DNA of 64,000 nt from Rhizobium terrae (GCF_003425685.1 NZ_QJKM01000005.1:248001-312000), one strand, 5' to 3'; numbered from the stretch's first letter, positions 52,831 through 62,811 are shown. A program made the numbers and translations. The notes: generated by a model from the letters alone, not told the origin.

Positions 52831-54224
52831 CGCCGTTCCTTCCTGCTTCCGCGGGCCAGTACCGATTTATAGACTGCCAGAGTGCTTCGCGTGATGGAAG
52901 GCCAGGCATAGGTCTGCTCCACCTCGCGAATGCGCGCCAGCGCGATTTCCTGGCCGAAAGGCTCGTCGAGCTTGCGGGCCAGCGCCTTGGCAAGCGCATC
53001 GACGTTTCCGGCCGGGAAATAGTCCTCCGGCGGCAGGTCGACCTCGTGGTTGGCGACGATGTCGCTTGCCAGCACCGGCAATCCGTAACTCATCGCTTCG
53101 AGAAGCGAAATGGGCATGCCCTCGTGAAGGGATGGAAGGACGAAAAGACCCGCCTGAGAGAACAGCGCCGCAAGGTCCTCGCCGCTCTGGAAACCCGTCA
53201 GCACGACGTTCGGGACGCGCGCCGCCATGGCCTCGATCTCCTTGGCATAGGGCGTGCCATGGTGATCGGCGCCACCGACCAGGGCGAGTTTCCAATCCGG
53301 CCGGTCAAGCTTTTCGAAGGCGGCGATCAGATCCGTCTGGCGCTTTTCCGGCACGAAACGGGCGACCATAACGATGTAACGCCGGCGCTGCAGGCCGAAG
53401 CGGTCGAGCGTCGCCTTGCCGACGAGGCTCGGCCTTACGGTCACGCCGTTCGGGACATGGGCGACTTCCCTCCCATATCTCTGCTTCATCGTTTCGGTGA
53501 CGTCGCGCGAGACCGCGATCCTGGCGTTCGAAAAGCGCATCGACAGCCGCTCGCCGAGCCTCAGGACGCGCTTTGCAAGCGGGCTCCATTTTTCCCGGTC
53601 GTAGTCGTAACCGTGGTGGGTCGCGACCACCTTGAGCCCAAGGAAGCGGGCGAGCGGCGCCAGGAGGCCGGGACCGATGGCATGGATGTGCAGGATGTCG
53701 GGACGCCGAAAAGCCGCGTAGAACACGCCGAAAAGCGTGTGCGTGAAGGCTTCCAGGAACATGGATCTCGGCGCCCAGAGCGGCGTGATGCGGATGCCGC
53801 GCCAGGTGGCGGACGCCTTGTCGGCGAGATAATGGCGGCGGGCGATAATCTCGACATCCCAAGCCCGAGCGGCGAGTTCCTGTGCGAGCATCTCGACATG
53901 TTTTTCGACACCGCCCTGTATTCCGGGAATGCCGCGCAGGCCGAGCATCATGACCCGGCGGCGGGTGTCGCGGCCGGCAAGGGTATCGTGACCCTGGACG
54001 GTATCCGGCAGGGCGGGGGACAGTCGCGGCAGTTGGCTGAGGATAACGCGTTCGATGCGCTCCTGCCCGGCAGGGCTCGGATGCGGAAGAGCCTGGGCCT
54101 GCAGCAGTTGGGCGGGGATCTGCTCGATCGACGTCAGGTTGTCCGGAAGCTTCCGGGCAGACTGCGGGTGACGCTTGTTCGAAACGTTGGTTTTCTTGTC
54201 CATCTGCCAGGGTCCAGAAATCAT
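52827..54224 (-). CDS. Glycosyltransferase family 4
   Basis: A GT-B enzyme of 465 residues. The first 90 residues are a variable, low-complexity extension. Conserved parts are MLGLRGIPGIQGGVEKHVEM, HHGYDYDREKW, ARFVPEKRQTDLIAAFEKL and PSLHEGMPISLLEAMSYG with the E-x7-E-type nucleotide-sugar site near residue 380. A second start at 54203 (MDKKTNV) is possible. It is the eighth of nine genes in the leftward cluster. Confidence 0.88.
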   Translation of the reverse strand: MISGPWQMDKKTNVSNKRHPQSARKLPDNLTSIEQIPAQLLQAQALPHPSPAGQERIERVILSQLPRLSPALPDTVQGHDTLAGRDTRRRVMMLGLRGIPGIQGGVEKHVEMLAQELAARAWDVEIIARRHYLADKASATWRGIRITPLWAPRSMFLEAFTHTLFGVFYAAFRRPDILHIHAIGPGLLAPLARFLGLKVVATHHGYDYDREKWSPLAKRVLRLGERLSMRFSNARIAVSRDVTETMKQRYGREVAHVPNGVTVRPSLVGKATLDRFGLQRRRYIVMVARFVPEKRQTDLIAAFEKLDRPDWKLALVGGADHHGTPYAKEIEAMAARVPNVVLTGFQSGEDLAALFSQAGLFVLPSLHEGMPISLLEAMSYGLPVLASDIVANHEVDLPPEDYFPAGNVDALAKALARKLDEPFGQEIALARIREVEQTYAWPSITRSTLAVYKSVLARGSRKERR

Positions 54225-54369
54225 TTCCTGGAGCCTTTTCTACGGAAGGAACCTTCCTAACCCCGTAAGTAAAACATTAGGATTTTAGGGAAACTGTCCG
54301 GTTATTGGGCAAACGGGCGGAAAAATTTGCGGGACACCGCCCTATTTCGGGAAATGCCGATTTCAGCCG

Positions 54370-55632
54370 TCAGCGGCTGCTAAGAGATTGGTAAAGATCA
54401 AGCATCCGCTGCCGGTAGGCATGCCGCGAAAACTCCTGGAGAACCCAGTTGCGGCCTTTCAAGCCCATTGCCGCGCGCTCTGCGGCTGGCCGAGAGGCGA
54501 GGTCGGCAAGCCTTTCTGCCAGATCCTCAACCGAACCTGCTTTGGCGGTCAGGCCCGTTTCCCCTTCGTAGACCATTTCCGGAATGCCGCCGATCGCAGC
54601 GCCGATCACCGGCCGGCCGAGCGCATAGGCTTCCAGAATGCTGATTGGCGCGTTCTCGTACCATTCCGACGGCAGCACCAGCCCGCGGGACTGTCCGATC
54701 AGCTGGAAAAGTTTCTCGCCGGAAAGATAACCGGCAAAGGTCACGTCGGCGCCGGTGGATTCTGCGAGACTCTTCAGCATCGCCTCTTCCTCGCCGGTGC
54801 CGGCGATCACCAGTTTCTGCTTGGCTTTCGCCGCGGCCCGAATGAGCGTCGCGATGCCCTTTTCCGGCGCCAGGCGACCGGCGAAAACGAAGTAGTCGCC
54901 CTCCGCCCAATCGGTCGAGAAGCGCTCCGCATCGACGAAATTCGGGATATGCACCAGCCTTTCCGCCGGCCAGCCCCATTCGATCAGCTTCTCGCGATAG
55001 AAGCGGCTCGGCACGACGATGCGGTCGATGGTGTTGCGGTAGAGACCGAGCGTCCGGTGGATGATCGTCTCGCCAAGCACTACGGTGCTGAGCGTCAGCG
55101 AATCCTTGACGCAGCGATGGATCGCGACGTTGTGAATGCGGCCGCCCCTGCAGGCCTCGCAGATCCGGCCGTCGCGCAGCATCTTGTAGGAAGGGCAGGC
55201 GAGCTTCAGGTCATGCGCGGTCATGATCAGCGGAATGCCGGCCTCTTTCAGGACCGGGAAGATCGCCGGAGAAATGTGGTGATAGATATTGTGGGCGTGC
55301 GCGACATCCGGCCGTGCCCGGTCGATCAGCCGCCTTATCTTGTCGCGGGCTTCGAAGGAATAGATCACCTTGGCCGCCTGCACGACCTTGTCCTTGAAGC
55401 CGATCTCGCGGCCGTATTCGATCTCCGAGACGAAATAGTCGGACCAGGGGGAAGGCAGGTTGTTCTCGTGCTCCATCGCGAAAGGCACGACATCCCAGCC
55501 GATCTCCTCGAACAGCGCCGTGTGGTCGAAAAACACCGTCTCGGCGCCACCGCGCCGGTAGAAGTAGTTGTTGATATTGAGGAGGCGGCGCGTGTCCGCC
55601 GCTGCCGCCTTGATCGCTACCGGAGCATTCAT
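54370..55632 (-). CDS. Glycosyltransferase family 4
   Basis: A GT-B enzyme of 420 residues. NNYFYRRGGAETVFFDHTAL at the N-terminus, a Cys cluster near residues 145-165 (ACPSYKMLRDGRICEACRGG) seen in one GT4 subgroup, FAGRLAPEKGIATLIRAA, and PSEWYENAPISILEAYALG at the donor site. It starts at the ATG overlapping the deacetylase stop (ATGA). The sugar is unknown. Confidence 0.88.
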   Translation of the reverse strand: MNAPVAIKAAAADTRRLLNINNYFYRRGGAETVFFDHTALFEEIGWDVVPFAMEHENNLPSPWSDYFVSEIEYGREIGFKDKVVQAAKVIYSFEARDKIRRLIDRARPDVAHAHNIYHHISPAIFPVLKEAGIPLIMTAHDLKLACPSYKMLRDGRICEACRGGRIHNVAIHRCVKDSLTLSTVVLGETIIHRTLGLYRNTIDRIVVPSRFYREKLIEWGWPAERLVHIPNFVDAERFSTDWAEGDYFVFAGRLAPEKGIATLIRAAAKAKQKLVIAGTGEEEAMLKSLAESTGADVTFAGYLSGEKLFQLIGQSRGLVLPSEWYENAPISILEAYALGRPVIGAAIGGIPEMVYEGETGLTAKAGSVEDLAERLADLASRPAAERAAMGLKGRNWVLQEFSRHAYRQRMLDLYQSLSSR

Positions 55633-56402
55633 CTTGGATCGACCTCCCAGCCGAGGGCACGCGTCGCAGCATCGACGGTCAGGATCTCGCAGCCGCGTTC
55701 GCGGGCGTGACGGACCAGATGTTCGAAGGTCGCCGGCGTGCAGCCGTAGGGCGTCGGCCTGTCGGCGATATCGTGGGTGAAGAATACCAGCCAGCCGGGA
55801 TTGGCCGCGACGTCGTCGATCCAGCCGGTAAGCCTCTTGGCGTGGTCCTCCGGCTGGCGGATCTCCACCGATTTCAGCATCAGCGGATCCACGGGGCCGC
55901 GATTGATCGCCTCGCCGGCGCCGCGGCAGGTCCGGTAGCGGCGGCCGAGCTCTTGCCGCGCCAGGGGCCAGGCGGAATTGTAGGGAAAGGCGAAATTGGT
56001 TGCGGCCCGGGTGATGCCGGCCTCGTCGAGATAACGTGCATTGGCGTCCAGGTCCGCCGAAAGCGCTCCGCCATAGGAGCGGACGCGGTGATGCGCAAAC
56101 GTGTGGCAGCCGATCTCGTGGCCGCGCCGGAAGAGATCGAGACAGCCCTCCCGGCCGATCAGCGTACGGTCCGATTCCACCCGGGCTTCGAGACCGCCTG
56201 CGATGTAGAATGTACCTTGCGCTCCGTATTTTTCAAGGATCGCCGCCCCGTTGGTCAGCGCGGTATCGGGCACGTCGTCGAAGGTGAAGGAAACGATCGG
56301 GCGGCTAGTCGCGACGATCCGCGTGCGCGATGCAATCTTCCAGATCAGCCGGTTGCTCGCCCGGTCGATCAGGCCGTCAAGGTTCTTCAGCAGGTCAGGC
56401 AT
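55629..56402 (-). CDS. Polysaccharide deacetylase (CE4/NodB-like)
   Basis: A metal-dependent deacetylase of 257 residues. VSFTFDDVPDTAL near residue 36 gives the Asp-Asp motif, and GHEIGCHTFAHHRVRSYGG near 95-110 the metal His pair; the C-terminal FFTHDIADRPTPYGC carries a further His. No signal peptide is seen, so it may act on lipid-linked intermediates at the cytoplasmic face. Deacetylation of an N-acetyl-sugar in the repeat unit is inferred. Confidence 0.88.
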   Translation of the reverse strand: MPDLLKNLDGLIDRASNRLIWKIASRTRIVATSRPIVSFTFDDVPDTALTNGAAILEKYGAQGTFYIAGGLEARVESDRTLIGREGCLDLFRRGHEIGCHTFAHHRVRSYGGALSADLDANARYLDEAGITRAATNFAFPYNSAWPLARQELGRRYRTCRGAGEAINRGPVDPLMLKSVEIRQPEDHAKRLTGWIDDVAANPGWLVFFTHDIADRPTPYGCTPATFEHLVRHARERGCEILTVDAATRALGWEVDPR

Positions 56403-57723
56403 GCGCCGGTGCCCTTCTGGCGGTCGCCTTCGGTGCGTTCACCAGATCGGCTCCCCGCAACCTGAACGAATAAAGCGCCACCGCAAACATGAACCACATG
56501 AAGCTGCCGCTATCGAAGAAGATGGCTTCCAGCCCGGCATTGAAGAGCACGTAGAGCCAGATGCGCATGAACAGTCTCGTGACGTTCGACTGGCTGCCTT
56601 CCGGATCGGCTCTGGACAGATCGCGCAGCGGCAGGAACAGCACGAAGAAGAGCGTCAGGATCAGGCCGGGCAGGCCCGTCTGCAGCCAGATATCGAGATA
56701 GGAATTGTGGCCGTTATAGGCGGCGGTGGCCCAGGTGGCGATCGAGTCGCCGCTATAGACGATCTCCTTCGTCTGCCAGAAGCTGTTGATGCCGTAACCG
56801 GTGATAGGCCGTTCGGAGATCGCCGAAAATGCGAAGCGCCAGATATCGGCGCGGTTGGTGAAGGTCGGATCGATCCCGAAACTGTTCACCAGTTCGCGAA
56901 AAGGCTTGATCACGGCCGAGCCGACCGCGATCAGATTGAAAGCCGCGACGCCTCCGACGGCAATCGGAATGCGCAGCATCCGGTAGCGCTCGAAGAACCA
57001 GGCGATCAGAAGCACGGCAGGCAGCATGGCCGACGCGGTCTTGCCGCCGGTATGCATCAGGAAAAAGCAGGAGAGCACGACGATCGCCAGACCGATGACG
57101 CGCGACCATACCGACATGATGAAGAAGCCGGAGAAGGAGGCGATCACCATGGCGGCGGCGGCGCTGTTCTTGTGGGCGAAATGGCCCCTCCAGAAACCCG
57201 CATTCGTCGGTTCGCGCAGCTCCGATGCCTGATGGATCGACAGTTCCGGCCGAAACATCACGCCGAAATAGGCAAAACCCAGCATGATCAGCGTGCCGAT
57301 GGCGAGCAGCTTGCCGAACTGCCGTTCGGAAGCGGGCAGGAGGAGGAAGATCGCCGCATTGACGATGGTGATGATCGCGAGGATCAGCGCCTTGATGCCG
57401 AGGAAGGGATAGTTCGACAGAAGCGACGTGAAGAGGAACCAGCCGAAGGTCAGCCCGAGCAGCCCGCGCGGCTGCAGGATGATCGAGCGCAGCGGGTTGA
57501 GGAAGCCGAAGATCATCATGCTGCCGGCCAGCGCCAGGGTGACGATCTGGTTCAGGCGGTTGGAATTTCCGGCCGACGGATCGAGGATGGCCTCGCCGCG
57601 CAGATCCACATAGGGGTTGGTGGTGACCCAGAAGAACAGGAATATGCCGAGGAAGAGCAGGGCGCCGACCACGTTCCTGTCGACATCCGGCGCCGCGACC
57701 TCCTGAGCTACCATGCTGCGCAT
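56395..57723 (-). CDS. O-antigen ligase/polymerase family (Wzy-like)
   Basis: A polytopic membrane protein of 442 residues with ten or more hydrophobic segments. The Wzy_C signature is present in the large periplasmic loop: RPITGYGINSFW and AYNGHNSYLDIWLQTGLPGL near residues 310-355. In a Wzx/Wzy system it joins repeat units on the periplasmic side. It overlaps the deacetylase by eight bases and follows the chain-length gene by nine. Confidence 0.87.
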   Translation of the reverse strand: MRSMVAQEVAAPDVDRNVVGALLFLGIFLFFWVTTNPYVDLRGEAILDPSAGNSNRLNQIVTLALAGSMMIFGFLNPLRSIILQPRGLLGLTFGWFLFTSLLSNYPFLGIKALILAIITIVNAAIFLLLPASERQFGKLLAIGTLIMLGFAYFGVMFRPELSIHQASELREPTNAGFWRGHFAHKNSAAAAMVIASFSGFFIMSVWSRVIGLAIVVLSCFFLMHTGGKTASAMLPAVLLIAWFFERYRMLRIPIAVGGVAAFNLIAVGSAVIKPFRELVNSFGIDPTFTNRADIWRFAFSAISERPITGYGINSFWQTKEIVYSGDSIATWATAAYNGHNSYLDIWLQTGLPGLILTLFFVLFLPLRDLSRADPEGSQSNVTRLFMRIWLYVLFNAGLEAIFFDSGSFMWFMFAVALYSFRLRGADLVNAPKATARRAPAHA

Positions 57724-57732
57724 GTCCAGCTC

Positions 57733-59418
57733 CTATGCGTATCGCTGCCGGTAGGCAAAGCGGCGGCGCGCGGCGGCAAGATGCCCGTTAAGCCCCAGGA
57801 CGAGCGCAAGGCCGGCACCGAGCATCACGCCGGCGACGCCGCCCGCTGCAAGCAGGATGATGGTGCGCGGCGGCCAGCTTTTTGATTTCGGCGGCACCGG
57901 CGGCGAAATCACCCGGACGTTGCTGGTATCGATCTGCTGGCGTTCGGTGATCTGGTGGGTACGGCCGAGGTAGGTCTCGTAGACGGCGGCCTTGGCGCGC
58001 GCGTCGCGCTCCAGTTCCCTCAGGCGCACCTGCGCGTCGTTGTTGGTATAGACGGTGGTACGCTCCGCATCCGCCTTGCCGCGCAGCTGGGCAAGCGCCG
58101 CCCGCGCCTGGTCGGCATCGGTCTTGGCGGTTTCGAGGATGCGGTTGGCCTCGTCGCCGATCGCCTTTTCGAGCGCTGCTTTTTCCGACTGCATCGAGAT
58201 CAGCCGCGGGTGGCGTGCACCGTATGTCAGGGTCAAGGAGCCGATCTGCTGCTGCAGCGTATTGTAGCTCGTCCGCAGTGTCTGCATGCCGGGGCTGTCG
58301 AAGATCGTGGCCGTCACGGCGCGCCGATCGGCCACGGCGGAGCGCATCTGATTGTAGCGGGCCTCGGCCTGGATCAACCGCTGCTGGGCATCGAGAACCT
58401 GGGTGTCGAGCGCGCTCGAAATGCGGCTGCTGGCGAGCTCGCCGGTATTGGACGCCTGGATATTGTTGTCGCGCTTGAACTGCTCGACCTTTTCCTCGGC
58501 GTCCGTCACCGCCTTGCGCAATTCGTCCAGCCGGCCGTTGAGGGTCGCGGCGATGCGGCCGGCGCTTTCGGCGGACGAGGTGAAGAGCTCCATCTCGAAA
58601 GCACGCACGATCGCCTCGGAAAGCTTCACCGACTTTTCCGGATCGCCGGTCCAGACCCCGAGAGTAACAACGAAGGAGCGTTCCTCGCGGCTTGCACCGA
58701 CGCGGTCGCCGAGTTCCATCAGCACGGCGAGTTCCTTGTCCTGGGGCGGCCGCTTGCCGGAAATCATCCGGAAGAGTGGTTCGAGCGGACTCGGCCGGGT
58801 AAATTCGGGATCCTCGGTGAGGTTCATGTCGGCGATGACCTGTTTCAGGACATTGCGGGAGGTCAGCACACGCAATGTGCTTTCCACCTGGAGCAGCTGC
58901 GAATCCCGCTGAGGGTTCGAGGCGAACACGTCGTCATTGACGACATTGAGGTTCTGCGGATCGATGATGATGTCGGTATAGACCGTGTAGCGCGGTGTCG
59001 CGGTGGCTGCATAGACGAAGGCGGCGATCACGCAGAGCACGGTGACGAGGATGATCCAGCGCAATCCGCCGCGCAGCCAGGACAGGATGTCGCCGATGCC
59101 GATTTCCGAAAGGCTGGCGATCTGAGCCTCCAGAACGCCGTCGAGTGCCGATCTGCGCGGCTCGTCGGACTCGGCGAAGCCTTCGCGGGGCGCTGCATTG
59201 CGGGTCGTGGGCTGGGCACGGCGGTCGCCGTAGATGTCGTCCTCGTCGTCGCCGTGATCTTCGAAACGACGTCGGTCCATCGCTCTATCGTTGAAACGGT
59301 CTTCGTCTATCCGATCGAGAAGGGAGCCGCGATAGGTCATGCCGGTGCCGCGGCCCGCAGGCGCAGGATAGGCCTCGGGTCGTCGGTTTTGAGGCTCCTT
59401 CGGCCGGTACATAGACAC
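57733..59418 (-). CDS. Polysaccharide co-polymerase, Wzz/GumC-like
   Basis: A chain-length regulator of 561 residues. An unusual charged, Arg/Asp-rich cytoplasmic extension of about 110 residues precedes the first membrane span (WIILVTVLCVIAAFVYAATA). The periplasmic part contains the Wzz entry (YTVYTDIIIDPQNLNVVNDD), long coiled coils near 280-480 and YGARHPRLISMQSEKAALEK, then the Pro-rich ISPPVPPKSKSWPPR and the second span. No C-terminal BY-kinase domain is attached, so the kinase, if any, is encoded elsewhere. Confidence 0.88.
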   Translation of the reverse strand: MSMYRPKEPQNRRPEAYPAPAGRGTGMTYRGSLLDRIDEDRFNDRAMDRRRFEDHGDDEDDIYGDRRAQPTTRNAAPREGFAESDEPRRSALDGVLEAQIASLSEIGIGDILSWLRGGLRWIILVTVLCVIAAFVYAATATPRYTVYTDIIIDPQNLNVVNDDVFASNPQRDSQLLQVESTLRVLTSRNVLKQVIADMNLTEDPEFTRPSPLEPLFRMISGKRPPQDKELAVLMELGDRVGASREERSFVVTLGVWTGDPEKSVKLSEAIVRAFEMELFTSSAESAGRIAATLNGRLDELRKAVTDAEEKVEQFKRDNNIQASNTGELASSRISSALDTQVLDAQQRLIQAEARYNQMRSAVADRRAVTATIFDSPGMQTLRTSYNTLQQQIGSLTLTYGARHPRLISMQSEKAALEKAIGDEANRILETAKTDADQARAALAQLRGKADAERTTVYTNNDAQVRLRELERDARAKAAVYETYLGRTHQITERQQIDTSNVRVISPPVPPKSKSWPPRTIILLAAGGVAGVMLGAGLALVLGLNGHLAAARRRFAYRQRYA

Positions 59419-59542
59419 CTCCAGCCCTGCAGGCTATGCATTGCAAAGACCGCAATTCACCAACATTTTCACTCCCCATCTCTAGGCGAGTAGGGTGAAT
59501 ATCGGGTTAACTCGGCGCCGCCGGCATTTATGGCGGGATCCA

Positions 59543-60853
59543 TCATCCGGCAACGGCTTCGGTCGCCAGGCTTCTTGCCCTGCTCCGGCTGACGACGCGG
59601 AAATAAACGGCCCAGGCGGCAACCGCCATGGCGATCTCGATCAGGTAATAGGAGACGAAGGTTCCGGCGGGCGGCGCGTACCAGGTGCCCCAGGCCGCGA
59701 CGCCGGCACCGATGAGGCTGCCGAGCCCCATGACGGAGGCGCGGGCGCCCTGATGGCCGGACGCGCCGAGCGCTTCCACCGCGATCGCCCAGCAGCCGAC
59801 CGGGATCACCACCCAGCAGAGAGTGCGGACGAAGGACACCAGCGACGTGTAGTCATGGCCGAAGAGATAGGGCAGGATCGGTGCGAGGATGAAGATGGCG
59901 ACGGCAGCGCCGATGCTGATCGCCAGCGCCGCGGCGAATATCTTCGAAACGCGTTCGGTTGCGAGGTGCAGGCCGCCCTGGCTGGCCTTGGCTGTGCCCG
60001 GGTAGACGATCCGGTTGAGAGCGTCCACCGAAAGGTAGCTCGAATCGATGATACGGCGCGCGACGCTGTAGCTTGCGACGATTTCGGCGCTGGTGACGAG
60101 GCTCAGAACCAGGAGGTCGGCGTTCTGACGGGCGGCTTTCAGAATGAAAGGAATGCTGAAGAACAGGCCAAGCCGCAGCTCTTCGCGGACAAGCTGGAAT
60201 TTCGGCCGTCCGAGCCGTCTCAGCGCCAGCAGGCAGAAACCCAGCATGACGAGATGGGCGGTAAACTGCCAGACGATCCAGCCGGAGAGCGTCGACACGC
60301 CGAAGACGATGCAGGCGAGTACCGCGGCCGTGGTGCGGATCAGCGCGAAGCCCATCACCACCTTGTTGGCCGCCCCGAAATCCGAAAAGGCGATGAAGAC
60401 CTGTTCGGAGAAGAGGATGCAGCGGACGAGGATGATGTTGGTGATCAGCATCATCATGATTTCGACGATGTTCACCGCCCCGTTGGACGAGATATCGAAG
60501 AAATAGGGCAGGATGACCGCTCCCACGACGATCAGCAGGATGCCGCTCGCCGAAATCAGGATGATGTTGTGTCCCAGCATGACCGGATACATGGAATGGT
60601 CGCGGGCGACGCGCCGGACGAGGCATTCGGTGCCGCCGATGCCGCAGAGGAACACGGCGATCGTCGAGACGGCGGTGATCGCCACGAAGAGGCTGAATTC
60701 GTGAACGCCGAGGAAACGGGCGAGGATCGCGAAGGTCAGGAGCTGCGCGGCCGAGGAGACGATCAGGCTGCCGCCGGACGCCGCATAGGACAAGACCCGC
60801 GGCAGGAGGTCGCGATAGCCCGGCAGCTTTCCAATCGAACTCGGCAGGGTCAT
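59543..60853 (-). CDS. Polysaccharide flippase, Wzx-like
   Basis: A MATE-like membrane protein of 436 residues with about twelve hydrophobic segments. SYAASGGSLIVSSAAQLLTF, FARFLGVHEF-type start and ARRIIDSSYLSVDALNRIVYP are typical of oligosaccharide flippases. It would move lipid-linked repeat units across the inner membrane. It overlaps asnB by four bases, and a 124-base gap that may hold a further promoter separates it from the Wzz-like gene. Confidence 0.88.
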   Translation of the reverse strand: MTLPSSIGKLPGYRDLLPRVLSYAASGGSLIVSSAAQLLTFAILARFLGVHEFSLFVAITAVSTIAVFLCGIGGTECLVRRVARDHSMYPVMLGHNIILISASGILLIVVGAVILPYFFDISSNGAVNIVEIMMMLITNIILVRCILFSEQVFIAFSDFGAANKVVMGFALIRTTAAVLACIVFGVSTLSGWIVWQFTAHLVMLGFCLLALRRLGRPKFQLVREELRLGLFFSIPFILKAARQNADLLVLSLVTSAEIVASYSVARRIIDSSYLSVDALNRIVYPGTAKASQGGLHLATERVSKIFAAALAISIGAAVAIFILAPILPYLFGHDYTSLVSFVRTLCWVVIPVGCWAIAVEALGASGHQGARASVMGLGSLIGAGVAAWGTWYAPPAGTFVSYYLIEIAMAVAAWAVYFRVVSRSRARSLATEAVAG

Positions 60854-62811
60854 GCCCGGCCTCCCGCCGCGGCTGCCTTCGTGCTCGCGATGTCACGCAC
60901 GCCGAAATTCTTCAGCCAGAGCTGGGTCGAAAGAATGCCGACGAAGGCGGCATTGTCGCGGAAACCTCCGACTGCCTGGATACGGCACTTCTGGTGCAGC
61001 TTCGCGACCGCGCGGGCATTGAACAGGCCGGAGGCGCTGATTGCCCGCTCGCCGAGCATCTCGCCGACATATGCCAGTTCACGATCGCCGGCGAAGGACC
61101 GGCTGTCCGGCGCGCGATAGGGCTGTTTCGGCCGCTTGCTGATGATTTCGGGCAGCACGTTCCGCGCGACGCGGCGGAGGATATGCTTTTCCTCGAGGCC
61201 CTTGAGCTTCATTTCAGGCGAGAGGGTGTTCGCGAATTCGACCAGCCGGTGGTCGAGGAAGGGGAAACGGCCTTCGATGCCATGCGCCATTGCGACACGG
61301 TCTCCCTGGCTCGACAGGATATAGCCCGGCAGCAGGAAGCGGGTTTCGAGATATTGCGCCTGGTGCAGCGGATGCCAGCGGCGGAAATTATCGGGCAGCC
61401 GCGATGCCAGCTCTTCGGCCGCATCGTAGTTTCCAAGCACCTCGCGCAGGTCGTCCGAATAGAAGATCTTCGCCGCCGCCGTGGAACGGAAGCGCGGCCG
61501 ATGCGAGAACAGCGGATCGTCCATCAGGTCGTTGCCGGCGCCGAAAAAGGCCGCGAGATATTCCGCCGACTGCTGTTTCAGGCCCGGCAGGTAGGGATAG
61601 AGCTTGCGGAAGAGATGCGGCCTGATCTTCGAACCGGGCTGGCGGGCGCAGAAGCGGCGCACGCGCGCCTCCCGGAAAATGTCGTAGCCCGCAAAGATCT
61701 CGTCGGCGCCTTCACCCGTCAGCACGACCTTCATGCCTGTTTCGCGGACGAGGCTTGCCAGACGATAAAGAGGTGCCGGCGCGGTACGCAGCACCGGCCG
61801 CTCGGCAAAGCGGATGACATCCGCAAAACTGCCGGCGATATCGTCCGGGCCGCTGGCGACGGCGCGGTGACGGGTGCCGAGTGCGCGGGCGACTTCCATT
61901 TGGAAGGCGCTTTCGTCATGCTCGGCGCTGTCGAACGTGACGGAGAAGGTGTTCAGACCGCCCGGCGCCATCGGCGCTGCGAGCGCGGTGATCAAAGAGG
62001 AATCCAGTCCGCCGGAGAGATAGGAGCCGACCGGCACGTCGGCGCGCATCCTGAGCCGCACCGCGTCGGTCAGGAGGGCGCGCAGCTCCTCTTCCTTTGC
62101 CGGCTGTTCGGAGCCCCCGGGTTCACCTGCATCCGGGAAATCGAGCGTCCAGTAGGGCCTGATATCGGTCTGTCCACCCTTCGCGACCATCAGGTGTCCG
62201 GGTTCCAGTTCGAAAATCCCTTTGAAGGCAGTGCGAGGCGGGATCGGGGCCCAGAGGGTGAATATCTGGTCGAGTGCGACCGGATCGAGCTCCGCCTCGA
62301 CGCCAGGCACCTGCAGCAGGGCCTTCACTTCGGAGGCGAAATAAAGCGTGCCCTTGTGGTGAGTGTAGAAGAGTGGACGCACGCCCATGCGGTCGCGGGC
62401 GAGGATCAGCCGGCGCGCCAGGCCATCCCAGATGGCGAAGGCATAATCGCCGTTGAGACGCGAGAGGCAGGCTTCGCCATAAGTCGCATAAAGCTGCAGC
62501 AGGACCTCGGTGTCGCTGCCGGTTCTGAATACGACGCCACGCGATTTCAGCTCGTTGCGCAGTTCGACGTAGTTGAAGATTTCGCCGTTGAAGGCGATGG
62601 TGTAGCGGCCGCTCGCCTCGGTCATCGGCTGCTGGCCGTCGGCTAGCCCGACGATCGAAAGCCGCACATGCGCAAGCCCTATGCCGGGTGTGGCGAACAC
62701 GCCTTGCCCGTCCGGTCCGCGATGGGCAATCGCATCCGCCATGGAGGCCACCAAAGTTTCCGGAGAACCGGAAAAACATGCTTCACCAAGGAAGCCGGCA
62801 AAACCGCACAT
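60850..62811 (-). CDS. asnB: Glutamine-dependent asparagine synthetase-type amidotransferase
   Basis: 653 residues. The N-terminal Cys is exposed after Met removal (MCGFAGFLGEAC), giving the class II glutaminase; RGPDGQGVFATPG and FNGEIFNYVELRNEL follow. The synthetase domain has the pyrophosphate loop SGGLDSSLITALAAP near residue 265 and GEGADEIFAGYD near 345. In polysaccharide clusters such enzymes amidate sugar acids rather than aspartate. It is the first gene of the cluster as seen here. Confidence 0.9.
   Translation of the reverse strand: MCGFAGFLGEACFSGSPETLVASMADAIAHRGPDGQGVFATPGIGLAHVRLSIVGLADGQQPMTEASGRYTIAFNGEIFNYVELRNELKSRGVVFRTGSDTEVLLQLYATYGEACLSRLNGDYAFAIWDGLARRLILARDRMGVRPLFYTHHKGTLYFASEVKALLQVPGVEAELDPVALDQIFTLWAPIPPRTAFKGIFELEPGHLMVAKGGQTDIRPYWTLDFPDAGEPGGSEQPAKEEELRALLTDAVRLRMRADVPVGSYLSGGLDSSLITALAAPMAPGGLNTFSVTFDSAEHDESAFQMEVARALGTRHRAVASGPDDIAGSFADVIRFAERPVLRTAPAPLYRLASLVRETGMKVVLTGEGADEIFAGYDIFREARVRRFCARQPGSKIRPHLFRKLYPYLPGLKQQSAEYLAAFFGAGNDLMDDPLFSHRPRFRSTAAAKIFYSDDLREVLGNYDAAEELASRLPDNFRRWHPLHQAQYLETRFLLPGYILSSQGDRVAMAHGIEGRFPFLDHRLVEFANTLSPEMKLKGLEEKHILRRVARNVLPEIISKRPKQPYRAPDSRSFAGDRELAYVGEMLGERAISASGLFNARAVAKLHQKCRIQAVGGFRDNAAFVGILSTQLWLKNFGVRDIASTKAAAAGGRA

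Noticed and set aside
56251..57885. Long plus-strand frame across the Wzy-like gene
   Set aside because: The translation is Gln/Glu/Arg/Asp-rich shadow sequence opposite a clear membrane protein gene.
59495..61120. Long plus-strand frame across wzx
   Set aside because: It has the same antisense-shadow character and no start signal, and the opposite strand encodes an evident flippase.
60994..62646. Long plus-strand frame across asnB
   Set aside because: It is antisense to a full set of asparagine-synthetase motifs and shows no recognisable domain.
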